Of a stretch of 32,140 nt of DNA, positions 18,143-24,938 are shown one piece after another (position 1 is the stretch's first letter; every line of letters begins with the position of its first letter). The notes beneath the pieces were generated by a model. That model was not told the origin of the DNA, made no database searches, and worked only from the letters and a program-made list of their open reading frames with translations. This stretch comes from Clostridia bacterium (lineage in GTDB: Bacteria > Bacillota > Clostridia > Oscillospirales > CAG-272), in the NCBI GenBank assembly GCA_017452895.1, contig JAFTLE010000017.1, positions 1 to 32,140 of the forward strand, in the 5' to 3' direction. A program made the translations under genes and the position numbers.

Positions 18143-18873
18143 TTTTTCCCTCCCGTTACGCCCAGGCCGCCGAATCGACGCTGTCTGCCATAGAAGTCAG
18201 CAACGGCATCGTTGATCTCTCGCTTCGTCAGCTCGGGCCACAAGGTTTTTGTAAAATAGTATTCGGCATACGCGGATTGCCAAAGCAAAAAGTTGGAAAC
18301 ACGGAAGTCGCCACCTGTACGAACAACGAGATCGGGGTCGGGCAATCCCGCCGTATAAAGATGCGCGGAAACATCTGCCTCGGTCACCTCGCGCTTCCCC
18401 TCCGTAATGAGGGCGTTGACCGCGTGCACGAGCTCGTCACGCGCACCGTAGTTGAGCGCAATGCTAAGGACATGCTTTTTCTCCGCGGTCAGCTTTTCAA
18501 GCGCAACGATGCGCCCGCGCAAGCTATCGCCCAGACGCGATCTGTCGCCGAGGAATATATATCGGATGTTGTTCTGCTCGCTTTCCTTTGCGGCGGTATC
18601 CAGATATTCCTCAAGCAGAGACATGATCGCCTGCACCTCGTGCTCGGGGCGCGACCAGTTCTCTGTCGAAAAGGCGTAGACCGTTACGTAACGGATCCCG
18701 ATGGAAAAGCAGTATTCCGCAACCGTTCGAAAATTCTTAGCGCCAACCTTATGCCCGTATTCACGGGGCATTCCGCACCGCTTCGCATAGCGACCGTTTC
18801 CGTCCATAATAAAAGCGATATGTGAGAGGCGGTCATCTACGGCGATCTCTTTTTGCTTTTTTGATCCGAACAT
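18139..18873 (-). CDS. uppS: undecaprenyl diphosphate synthase (isoprenyl transferase)
   Basis: UppS condenses isopentenyl diphosphate onto farnesyl diphosphate to give the C55 lipid carrier for peptidoglycan. In the 244 residues, D24 in FIMDGNGRYAK is the catalytic Asp. VTVYAFSTENW and the C-terminal DLVVRTGGDFRVSNFLLWQ with EYYF are further cis-prenyltransferase motifs. The normal signature has RTSGE or RTGGE; here it is RTGGD, a conservative change at a residue near the Mg site. It starts one base after the frr stop. It links the MEP genes of this array to the mur genes on the right of the window. Confidence 0.95.
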   Translation of the reverse strand: MFGSKKQKEIAVDDRLSHIAFIMDGNGRYAKRCGMPREYGHKVGAKNFRTVAEYCFSIGIRYVTVYAFSTENWSRPEHEVQAIMSLLEEYLDTAAKESEQNNIRYIFLGDRSRLGDSLRGRIVALEKLTAEKKHVLSIALNYGARDELVHAVNALITEGKREVTEADVSAHLYTAGLPDPDLVVRTGGDFRVSNFLLWQSAYAEYYFTKTLWPELTKREINDAVADFYGRQRRFGGLGVTGGKK

Positions 18874-18874
18874 C

Positions 18875-19429
18875 TTAGATTTCCATAATTTCCTTGTTTT
18901 TCATTGCGGTCACAGCGTCGATCTCCTTGACGTACTTATCGGTCAGGTCCTGGATCGACTTATCGCTTGCCTTCGCCTCATCCTCGGTCATTTCGGAGTT
19001 TTTCTTCATGTCCTTGATCTTGTCGTTGGCATCGCGGCGGATGTTACGGATCGCAACCTTCGCATCCTCACCCATTTTGGAGATCTGCTTGGTCATCTCC
19101 TTACGGCGCTCCTCGGTCAGCTGCGGGAATACCAGACGGATGATACGGCCGTCGTTTTGCGGATTGATTCCGAGATCCGAGATCTGAATCGCCTTCTCGA
19201 TCGATTTCAGCGTAGTGGAATCCCATGGGGTGATCGTCAGCGTGCGGGCATCGGTCACCTTGACCTCTGCCATCTGGTTGACGGCGGTGGGGCAACCGTA
19301 GTAGTCTACCATGATCTTGGAAAGAACATCGGGCGTTGCGCGGCCTGCACGCATCGTCATCAGCTGAGAGCGGTAAGCATCAATGCTCTTGCCCATTTTG
19401 ATTTCAAATTCTTTGGTGTCGAGTTTCAT
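18875..19429 (-). CDS. frr: ribosome recycling factor
   Basis: The 184-residue protein matches ribosome recycling factor in length and order: the MRAGRATPDVLSKIMVDYYG segment near residue 26, then TITPWD, SDLGINPQNDGRIIRL, and the coiled C-terminal TEERRKEMTKQISKMGEDAK. It releases ribosomes from mRNA after termination together with EF-G. AAGGAG lies about 10 bases before the ATG. The usual pyrH-frr-uppS order is kept. Confidence 0.96.
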   Translation of the reverse strand: MKLDTKEFEIKMGKSIDAYRSQLMTMRAGRATPDVLSKIMVDYYGCPTAVNQMAEVKVTDARTLTITPWDSTTLKSIEKAIQISDLGINPQNDGRIIRLVFPQLTEERRKEMTKQISKMGEDAKVAIRNIRRDANDKIKDMKKNSEMTEDEAKASDKSIQDLTDKYVKEIDAVTAMKNKEIMEI

Positions 19430-19448
19430 ACTGTATTTTCTCCTTATT

Positions 19449-20162
19449 TCATTCGGTAATCAAGGTACCGAGTTTTTCACCCATAACGGCTTTGTAAATG
19501 TTTTCTGCGCAATCGAGTCCGAATGCAAGCACAGGGATCTGCTTTTCCATGCAGAAGGCGGTTGCCGTAAAATCAAGTGCGGCAAGCCCCTTCGAAAGAA
19601 TCTCACGGTAGGAGACCGTATCGAGCTTCTTTGCGGTAGGATCCTTGCGCGGGTCGGCGGTGTAGATACCGTCGATATTCTTTGCCATTAGCACAACATC
19701 GGCGCCGATCTCAGCAGCACGCACAGCGGCGGCAGTATCCGTCGACATAAAGGGGGTACCAAGTCCGCAGCCGAAGATGACGACACGCCGATTTTCAAGA
19801 TGCTCGATCGCGCGGTCGCGAACGAAGGGCTCTGCGAATTTATTCATATCCACAGCGGTCATAACGCGGGCGTCGATGCCTGCCTGAATAAAGGTGTCCT
19901 GCAGTGCAAGCGCGTTGATCGTGGTTGCCAGCATGCCCATATGGTCGGCACGTACGGCATCCATTTTCTTTCCCTGTCTGCCACGCCAGATGTTACCTGC
20001 GCCGACGATGACGCCAATCTCTACCCCGACGGAAAGGCATTTTTTCAGCACCTCTGCAATTTCAAGCACGAATTCCGTGTTGATCAGCCCGTCGCCGCCT
20101 GCGGCAAGCGCCTCTCCCGACAGCTTGAGCAAGATCCGTTTGTAAGCCGGTTTCTGTTCCAT
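19449..20162 (-). CDS. pyrH: UMP kinase
   Basis: The 237-residue product belongs to the amino acid kinase fold and phosphorylates UMP to UDP with ATP. It begins LLKLSGEALAAGG. Later motifs are GVIVGAGNIWRGRQG, DHMGMLATTINALALQD and GLGTPFMSTDTAAAVRAAEIGAD. AAGGAG is eight bases before the ATG. In many Bacillota rpsB and tsf precede pyrH, but here rpe lies upstream with a 59-bp gap. That gap contains TATTAT/TATATT boxes and a short GCG-GAAA hairpin. A separate promoter there is possible, but I see no good -35. Confidence 0.95.
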   Translation of the reverse strand: MEQKPAYKRILLKLSGEALAAGGDGLINTEFVLEIAEVLKKCLSVGVEIGVIVGAGNIWRGRQGKKMDAVRADHMGMLATTINALALQDTFIQAGIDARVMTAVDMNKFAEPFVRDRAIEHLENRRVVIFGCGLGTPFMSTDTAAAVRAAEIGADVVLMAKNIDGIYTADPRKDPTAKKLDTVSYREILSKGLAALDFTATAFCMEKQIPVLAFGLDCAENIYKAVMGEKLGTLITE

Positions 20163-20221
20163 AAAAAACTCCTTAAATTGTTAATATAATACGTACGCTT
20201 TCGCGCTTCATATTCAAAAGG

Positions 20222-20872
20222 TCAGATCTCTTTTTTAAGAGATGCAATCGCGGCGCCGCGGTCGCTCGCACCGAAGACAGAGGATCCCGCAACCAGTACG
20301 TTTGCGCCCGCGCGCTTTGCGTCCTCCGCATTTTTGGCGTTGATCCCGCCGTCCACCTGAATATCGATCGAAAGACCGCGTCGGCAAAGCTCTTCCTTCA
20401 GAAGTGCAACCTTATCGAGAGTTTCGGGGATCAGTGCCTGCCCGCCGTAGCCGGGCTCAACCGTCATCACGAGGATCATATCGCAAAGAGAAAGATAGGG
20501 ATAAATGCTTTCGATCGGGGTATTCGGCTTGACCGAAAGTCCGACCTTCTTCCCCGTTTTTTGAATTTCCAGAAGGGTTTCCGTAACGTTCGAGCGTGCC
20601 TCTGCGTGCACGGTGATCAAGTCTGCCCCCGCATCGGCAAAGCGTGCTACGTATCGGATCGGCTCATCGATCATCAGATGCACGTCAAAAAACATATCGC
20701 TATGCTTACGCAGACATTGGATCACGGGGAGCCCGAAGCTGATGTTCGTAACGAAGGAGCCATCCATTACGTCGAGATGAACCATATCCGCGCCCGCCTT
20801 CGCAATGCTTTCAACCTCTTCACCAAGCTTTGCGAAATCACACGCGAGTACCGAAGGAGAAATTTTAATCAT
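20222..20872 (-). CDS. rpe: ribulose-phosphate 3-epimerase
   Basis: The 216-residue TIM barrel interconverts ribulose 5-phosphate and xylulose 5-phosphate in the pentose phosphate pathway. It opens with ISPSVLACDFAKLGEE. The metal and catalytic motifs are VHLDVMDGSFV, FDVHLMIDEP, VMTVEPGYGGQ and IQVDGGINAKN, followed by the phosphate loop VAGSSVFG. The ATG at 20872 is chosen because GAAAGGAA precedes it and the family starts at this Met-Ile-Lys. The open frame extends upstream to 20932 without support. Its place between ispF and pyrH is unusual, and gaps on both sides (204 and 59 bp) suggest it may have its own promoter. Confidence 0.95.
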   Translation of the reverse strand: MIKISPSVLACDFAKLGEEVESIAKAGADMVHLDVMDGSFVTNISFGLPVIQCLRKHSDMFFDVHLMIDEPIRYVARFADAGADLITVHAEARSNVTETLLEIQKTGKKVGLSVKPNTPIESIYPYLSLCDMILVMTVEPGYGGQALIPETLDKVALLKEELCRRGLSIDIQVDGGINAKNAEDAKRAGANVLVAGSSVFGASDRGAAIASLKKEI

Positions 20873-20959
20873 AGTGTTCCTTTCAAGCAAGCAGTTTGCG
20901 CAAAAACGCAGTTTTTTCCTTGCCGTTACCATAAGTTGTTTTTTTCATATGATGAAATA

Positions 20960-21078
20960 GGGAGTCCCGAAACCATCCGTACCGCCAAGCCCGTGACATG
21001 AAAAAAGTGGACGTAAAGAGATCAGGCGGTGGCGGCGGTGCTGTAAGCACGGTACGATGTGCCGTGCTTTTGGTTTTT
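20960..21078 (+). ncRNA. candidate plus-strand small RNA in the ispF-rpe gap
   Basis: No gene fits this plus-strand stretch, yet it ends in a strong plus-oriented terminator. A possible promoter is TTACCA (20926-20931) with a 16-bp spacer and TATGAT (20948-20953), which would start RNA near 20960. The region could fold: GGGAGTCCC at the start, and ACCGCC (20981-20986) complementary to GGCGGT (21025-21030). It does not match any RNA family I recognise. It would be antisense to the ispF-rpe transcript. Confidence 0.25.
21045..21078 (+). terminator. plus-oriented hairpin terminator beside the ispF stop
   Basis: Arms 21045-21055 and 21059-21069 pair over 11 positions (one G-T pair) around a GAT loop, followed on the plus strand by TTTTGGTTTTT. 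Read on the minus strand, the direction of ispF, the T-rich side comes before the hairpin, so it would be a poor terminator for ispF. No plus-strand protein gene lies upstream. Confidence 0.6.
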
Positions 21079-21562
21079 ATGCCTCAAGCAGGCAAAGAGC
21101 CACGGCGTGTGCCGCGATTCCCTCTTCACTACCCGTAAAGCCCAGATGCTCCTCTGTCGTTGCCTTAACATTTACGCGCGTCGGATCTGTGTGGAGAGCC
21201 TGCGCGATGTTTTCCCGCATTTGTCCGATATAGGGCAAGAGCTTTGGCTTCTGCGCGACGACGGTACAGTCGACGTTACCGATTTTGCCGCCACGTGCCG
21301 TCAAAACGTCATACACACGCGAAAGCAGAGCCATACTGGAGATCCCCGCGAATTCCTCTGAGTTGTCCGGAAAATGACGTCCGATATCCCCTTCGCCGAG
21401 CGCGCCGAGAATGGCATCCATCACAGCGTGAAGCAAAACGTCAGCATCCGAATGGCCCAACAGCCCAAGCGTATGTGGGATATGAACGCCGCCAAGGATC
21501 AACTCGCGTTCCTTTACCAAGCGGTGCACGTCATAGCCGTGACCGATTCTGTATTCTGTCAT
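21077..21562 (-). CDS. ispF: 2-C-methyl-D-erythritol 2,4-cyclodiphosphate synthase
   Basis: IspF forms the cyclic diphosphate in the fifth MEP step. The 161-residue product begins YRIGHGYDVHR, with zinc ligands D11, H13 and H45 (the last in LLGHSDADVLLHA). Other motifs are GDIGRHFPD, NVDCTVVAQKPKL and the C-terminal NVKATTEEHLGFTGSEEGIAAHAVAL, in which the substrate-binding Thr-Glu pair is kept. GGGAGG lies just upstream of the ATG, inside the end of ispD. The ispD stop and ispF start overlap as ATGA. Confidence 0.97.
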   Translation of the reverse strand: MTEYRIGHGYDVHRLVKERELILGGVHIPHTLGLLGHSDADVLLHAVMDAILGALGEGDIGRHFPDNSEEFAGISSMALLSRVYDVLTARGGKIGNVDCTVVAQKPKLLPYIGQMRENIAQALHTDPTRVNVKATTEEHLGFTGSEEGIAAHAVALCLLEA

Positions 21563-22314
21563 TTTTCCTCCCGCGATCTCAAGATCGCCTCAGCAATATA
21601 GAGATCGGTTCTTGTCGTCAGCTTGATGTTTTCTTCTCCGCAATCGACCATACGAACGGCGTAGCCGATGCGTTCTGCAAGCATATTGTCGTCGGTTGCC
21701 TCAAAGCCTTCCTTTTGTGCGGTAAAGGCGGCCGCCCTGTAAAGGTCGGCACGGAAGACCTGCGGTGTGCCTGCGCGCCATAGCGTTGCTCTGTCAAGCG
21801 TTTTCGTAACCATCCGATCCTTGTCCACCTGCTTTACCGTGTCGTGAACGGGTGCGGCAGCGCTTGCCGCGCCGTCGGCGTATGCCGCCGAAACGACCTT
21901 CGCGATCATATCCTCCGTCACAAGGCAGCGCGCCGCATCGTGAATCGCTACGAATTTTGCTTTTTGCGATATCGCGAGGAAGCCCGAGATCGCGGAAAGC
22001 TGGCGTGTTTCTCCGCCGGCGACCAAGCGCAACGGCTTTTTGATCTTATACACCCCGAGTAGAGCCTTGACCGTTTCTTTTTCCTCTTTGCGAATGACAA
22101 GGACAAGCTCATCGATATAGGGACTTTGATCAAATGCCGTCAGCGAGCGGATCACGACGGGAACACCGCCGAGCGTTAACAGCTGTTTTGTGGTATGATC
22201 CTTGCTTTGCATGCGCGATCCGACTCCGCCCGCAAGGATCACTGCGGCGGTTCTCGGTCGGCGTGTCAGCGTAAGAAGACGAAGCAAGGAATTGATCTTC
22301 GTTCTAAATCGCAT
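21559..22314 (-). CDS. ispD: 2-C-methyl-D-erythritol 4-phosphate cytidylyltransferase
   Basis: IspD transfers CMP from CTP to MEP, the third MEP step. I start it at the ATG at 22314 (251 residues), which follows GAGG at a good distance. The open frame to 22350 uses a TTG inside the preceding gene. The nucleotide-binding motif AAVILAGGVGSRM begins at about residue 23, so there is a basic N-terminal extension of about 20 residues beyond the usual start. Later motifs are TKQLL, GGETRQLSA, AIHDAARCLV, APVHDTVK, LWRAGTPQVF and TDDNMLAERIG. The extension carries Arg and Leu and could be amphipathic. Confidence 0.94.
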   Translation of the reverse strand: MRFRTKINSLLRLLTLTRRPRTAAVILAGGVGSRMQSKDHTTKQLLTLGGVPVVIRSLTAFDQSPYIDELVLVIRKEEKETVKALLGVYKIKKPLRLVAGGETRQLSAISGFLAISQKAKFVAIHDAARCLVTEDMIAKVVSAAYADGAASAAAPVHDTVKQVDKDRMVTKTLDRATLWRAGTPQVFRADLYRAAAFTAQKEGFEATDDNMLAERIGYAVRMVDCGEENIKLTTRTDLYIAEAILRSREEK

Positions 22315-22321
22315 AAATACC

Positions 22322-22642
22322 TCATTTCCGATAGTAGACGTAGTGCGCAATGACGGAGCGCATCTGTCCGCCGTGCGCGAGATCAGGAGCAGTCAGGATC
22401 ACGCCGTCACCACTGAGCAGCTCACTGACCTGCAGCTCCGACGTGTTGGCGCGCATCACGATATCGCCCGAGGAAAAGACCAAAAGCTCTCCGTCTCTGA
22501 TGCTGAGCGAGCCGCCCTTTCCGACGACTTCCTCAATCTCACCCCTTCGCTCGGTCACGTATTTGATCGCCATGCCGTGTAGCCTTGCAATCTGCTTTTG
22601 TGGGGAGGAGACCTTTTTCCCTTTACCGAAGAAACCGAACAT
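22322..22642 (-). CDS. small conserved-looking protein of unknown function, first gene of the ispD array
   Basis: The 106-residue product starts at the ATG at 22642, eight bases after GGAGG. An in-frame extension to 22726 would run through the leader hairpins and has no ribosome site. The N-terminus is short, hydrophobic and basic (MFGFFGKGKK). The rest alternates beta-type segments: IEEVVGKGGSLSIRDGELLVFS, DIVMRANTSELQVSELLSGDGVILTAP and MRSVIAHYVYYRK. No catalytic motif or transmembrane helix is visible. I do not recognise the family. Its stop lies seven bases before the ispD start, so it is probably cotranslated with ispD. Confidence 0.75.
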   Translation of the reverse strand: MFGFFGKGKKVSSPQKQIARLHGMAIKYVTERRGEIEEVVGKGGSLSIRDGELLVFSSGDIVMRANTSELQVSELLSGDGVILTAPDLAHGGQMRSVIAHYVYYRK

Positions 22643-22684
22643 ACCGCGTGCCTCCAAACTCTTTATGCCGTGTATGGGAAAACG

Positions 22685-22757
22685 CCCCACCAAATGGGGT
22701 CGTGACTGCAGTGGGGGTCTCCCCACCGTTTTTCCGCATTGTTTTCGTTTTATTATA
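22685..22757 (-). promoter_or_regulatory. leader of the ispD array with tandem G/C hairpins (candidate attenuator)
   Basis: On the minus strand a TATAAT (22757-22752) with a weak -35 could start RNA near 22745. The leader then contains hairpin 1, GTGGGG-AGAC-CCCCAC (22726-22711), and hairpin 2, CCCCA-TTTGG-TGGGG (22699-22685), followed by CGTTTT. The CCCCAC arm of hairpin 1 can also pair with the GTGGGG of hairpin 2, so the two folds exclude each other. No known riboswitch class is recognised. Confidence 0.4.
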
Positions 22758-22911
22758 ACACAAGAAGTTGAAAAAAGAAATAGGGAAATTAATATTTTAC
22801 ATTTTTTCTATAATATTTATATATTATATCAAAAAACGCCGTCAAAAGCATCAAAATCAAGGATTGATTTTTGTGCATTTTTTACAAACTTTATTTTTTT
22901 CGAAAAAAGTA
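22758..22911. other. AT-rich spacer between the divergent ispD and mraZ units
   Basis: With the leader at 22643-22757 and the mraZ promoter region, this completes a 399-bp stretch without a gene. It is very AT-rich, with many T and A runs and a possible second plus-strand promoter (TTTACA at 22796 and TATATT at 22820, 18-bp spacer). No protein or RNA gene is recognised. Confidence 0.45.
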
Positions 22912-22940
22912 TTGAAAAAGCCCCCCAAATGGTATATAAT
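22912..22940 (+). promoter_or_regulatory. promoter of the mraZ (dcw) cluster
   Basis: TTGAAA (22912-22917) and TATAAT (22935-22940) are 17 bp apart. The expected start is near 22947, inside the TGG repeat array. The leader to the mraZ ATG is about 95 nt. Confidence 0.85.
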
Positions 22941-22976
22941 GGTGGCAAGTGGGGCGAAGTGGGGAAAGGTGAATAT
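22927..22976 (+). promoter_or_regulatory. MraZ-box array: four TGG direct repeats with 10-bp period
   Basis: TGG begins at 22930, 22940, 22950 and 22960, with a decayed fifth unit at 22970. The two best units read AAGTGGGG. The array covers the -10 box and the transcription start. MraZ proteins are known to bind TGG-containing repeats upstream of their own gene, so this is probably the autoregulatory operator, and the 10-bp spacing puts all units on one face of the helix. The sequence pattern is direct; the regulator is inferred. Confidence 0.75.
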
Positions 22977-23041
22977 AATTCCCACAATTGTCCCGTTTTA
23001 GAAGAGAATTTGACAAGAAAATGCAAAAGGAGGTCACCGCT

Positions 23042-23461
23042 ATGGATCTGTTCGGCGAGTTTTCACACACGATCGACGCAAAAAACAGGCTCTTCATTCC
23101 GGCAGGCTTCCGTGCACAGCTTGGCGAATCCTTCTATGTTTCCCGAAAAATGGAAAAGTGTCTTAACATTTATTCGGAGGGGGAATGGACGAAGTTCAAG
23201 GATCGCTTAAATGCGCTTCCCGACTCGGTTTCATACCCCATCAAAAAATTTATCTTCCCCAAGACCATCAAGGTATCGCCGGATGCGCAGGGTCGAATCG
23301 TCCTGAATACCGATCTTTTAGCGCATGCGGAGATCACGAAGGATGTTATGATCACGGGTATGGGGGATTACGCACAGATTTGGGCAAAGGAAAACTGGAC
23401 GCAAAACGATCAGGAGGAAATGCAAAAGATTCAAGACCTTCTGGTACAGTTCGGACTTTAA
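23042..23461 (+). CDS. mraZ: transcriptional regulator MraZ
   Basis: The 139-residue product begins MDLFGEFSHTIDAKNRLFIPA and has the two AbrB-like half-domains typical of MraZ. The first DxKxR motif reads DAKNR where DAKGR is usual, and the second reads DAQGR. MraZ forms ring-shaped oligomers that bind the dcw promoter. The ATG at 23042 is chosen because AAAGGAGG precedes it and the family starts here. The frame is open upstream to 22988 without meaning. It is the first gene of the cluster and sits directly downstream of the repeat array. Confidence 0.95.
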   Translation: MDLFGEFSHTIDAKNRLFIPAGFRAQLGESFYVSRKMEKCLNIYSEGEWTKFKDRLNALPDSVSYPIKKFIFPKTIKVSPDAQGRIVLNTDLLAHAEITKDVMITGMGDYAQIWAKENWTQNDQEEMQKIQDLLVQFGL

Positions 23462-23464
23462 GCC

Positions 23465-24412
23465 ATGGGAGAAAAGACAGTATTCTCTCACACGTCGGTG
23501 CTCTTGAACGAATGCATCGACGGACTCAACATCCGCAAAGGATATACCTACGTTGACTGTACGACGGGCGGTGGCGGACACTCTTATGAGATCGCCAAGC
23601 GCCTTGGCAGAGAGGACAGGCTTCTCTGCTTTGACAGAGACAAGGATGCAATCGCCGCCGCAAAAGAGCGGCTTTCCCCTTTTCTCGACCGTATCGTTTT
23701 CATCAATGAAAATTACTCGGAGCTTGACTCGGTCCTTACACAGACGAAACTTCCGCCGCTTGGCGGTGTTCTGATGGATCTTGGTTGCTCCTCCTTCCAA
23801 TTCGATGCACCCGAGCGTGGCTTCTCCTACATGCACGATGCCCGTCTTGATATGAGAATGTCGCAGGATGCCGTGCTGGATGCCTACGAGGTCGTCAATC
23901 ATTACAGTGAGTCGGATCTTCGCCGTATCATCTACGATTACGGAGAGGAACGGTTTGCCGGCAAGATCGCAGCGGCTATTCTTCGCCGCCGTGCCGACGC
24001 TCCGATTACCACGACGACCGAGCTTTCGGATCTAATCTGCGGTGTCATCCCGAAATCGGCGAGAGCCGACGGTCCGCATCCCGCAAAGCGCACCTTTCAG
24101 GCTATCCGGATCGAGGTAAACGGAGAGCTTGACGCTATCACGCCGACGATCAACGCCGCCGCCCGACATATGGCGCCGACAGGGCGCATCGTTATCATTT
24201 CCTTCCATTCGCTTGAGGATCGGATCGTGAAGCAGGCCTATGCAAATCTTGCCGCCGGCTGTGAATGCCCCCGCGACTTCCCGGTTTGTGTCTGCAACAA
24301 AAAGCCGACGATCGAAATTCTGACAAAAAAACCAATTCTTCCGTCCGCAGAGGAGCTTGAAGTAAATCCCCGCGCAAGAAGCGCGAAGCTGCGGATCTCA
24401 GAAAAAATCTGA
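23465..24412 (+). CDS. rsmH: 16S rRNA (cytosine1402-N4)-methyltransferase
   Basis: The 315-residue product begins with the family motif FSHTSVLLNECIDGL. The SAM-binding segment is YVDCTTGGGGHS (about 30-41), followed by DRDKDAIAAA and GVLMDLGCSSFQFDAPERGFSY. The C-terminal RTFQAIRIEVNGELDAI, ISFHSLEDRIVK and the tail NPRARSAKLR are also standard. RsmH methylates C1402 in the decoding centre of the small ribosomal subunit. It begins three bases after the mraZ stop with only a weak ribosome site, so coupling to mraZ translation is likely. Confidence 0.97.
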   Translation: MGEKTVFSHTSVLLNECIDGLNIRKGYTYVDCTTGGGGHSYEIAKRLGREDRLLCFDRDKDAIAAAKERLSPFLDRIVFINENYSELDSVLTQTKLPPLGGVLMDLGCSSFQFDAPERGFSYMHDARLDMRMSQDAVLDAYEVVNHYSESDLRRIIYDYGEERFAGKIAAAILRRRADAPITTTTELSDLICGVIPKSARADGPHPAKRTFQAIRIEVNGELDAITPTINAAARHMAPTGRIVIISFHSLEDRIVKQAYANLAAGCECPRDFPVCVCNKKPTIEILTKKPILPSAEELEVNPRARSAKLRISEKI

Positions 24413-24430
24413 AAAACAAGGAGTTCCAAA

Positions 24431-24874
24431 ATGAACGTTTCCATGATGAATCACAGCACATGTACGCAAAACCCGCTTTTCGAGAAGCTGAAGGACAGTT
24501 TTGCCTGCGAGGATAACCGCACCATTGGCGAGGTAATGCTTGAAAAGGCGATCCGCCAGGGCTACGGCGACGATTCCGTCACGCAGATTAAGGCAAAGAG
24601 TCAGGTCTGCCGCGTGCCCTATGTGCCGACCAACGCGCATCACGGCTCTACCCTGTCGGGCAAGCGCACGGCCCCCCTCGGCGTGATTCTGATGGTGATC
24701 ATGGGTGCGCTCCTTCTTCTTTCACTCTCCTACCTCGGTTATACCTTCGGCACCGCCGATACGGACATTACCCCCTTTGCTCCCGGTATCGAAACGATTG
24801 CTGAGGAAAACACCGATGCAGAGGTCGCGACCGTCGAAACGCTTTCGGAGAGCTCGGACACCTCGGTGTCATAA
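24431..24874 (+). CDS. single-pass membrane protein in the ftsL position, unknown function
   Basis: The 147-residue product lies where ftsL normally sits, between rsmH and the PBP gene. AAGGAG lies eight bases before the ATG. Residues 1-80 are soluble and probably cytoplasmic, with three Cys (11, 26 and 60) and a helical TIGEVMLEKAIRQGYGDD part. One transmembrane helix covers about 83-106. The remaining 41 residues are acidic and rich in Thr and Ser. FtsL normally has a short cytoplasmic end and a leucine-zipper coiled coil outside the membrane, and none is visible here. It is either a very diverged FtsL-like protein or an unrelated one in the same slot. A terminator follows 24 bases after the stop. 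Confidence 0.75.
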   Translation: MNVSMMNHSTCTQNPLFEKLKDSFACEDNRTIGEVMLEKAIRQGYGDDSVTQIKAKSQVCRVPYVPTNAHHGSTLSGKRTAPLGVILMVIMGALLLLSLSYLGYTFGTADTDITPFAPGIETIAEENTDAEVATVETLSESSDTSVS

Positions 24875-24898
24875 ATACGACAACAAACAAATATTCTT

Positions 24899-24932
24899 AT
24901 AGCGATGGTTTTTACCATCGCTATTCTTTTTT
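24899..24932 (+). terminator. terminator or attenuator inside the dcw cluster
   Basis: A perfect 11-bp stem (24899-24909 with 24914-24924) with a TTTT loop is followed by TCTTTTTT. It lies between the unknown membrane protein and the PBP gene, both on the plus strand. It would limit readthrough from the mraZ promoter into the pbp-mur genes. Confidence 0.88.
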
Positions 24933-24938
24933 GCCGAG

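Noticed and set aside
22685..22726. Plus-strand terminator reading of the GTGGGG/CCCCAC hairpin with its TTTTT
   Set aside because: No plus-strand transcript is expected to arrive there, since the flanking gene is on the minus strand. I favour a role in the minus-strand leader.
22350..23210. 286-codon plus-strand open frame spanning the ispD leader and mraZ start
   Set aside because: It crosses an AT-rich spacer, the mraZ promoter and the out-of-frame start of mraZ, and its sequence is not protein-like.
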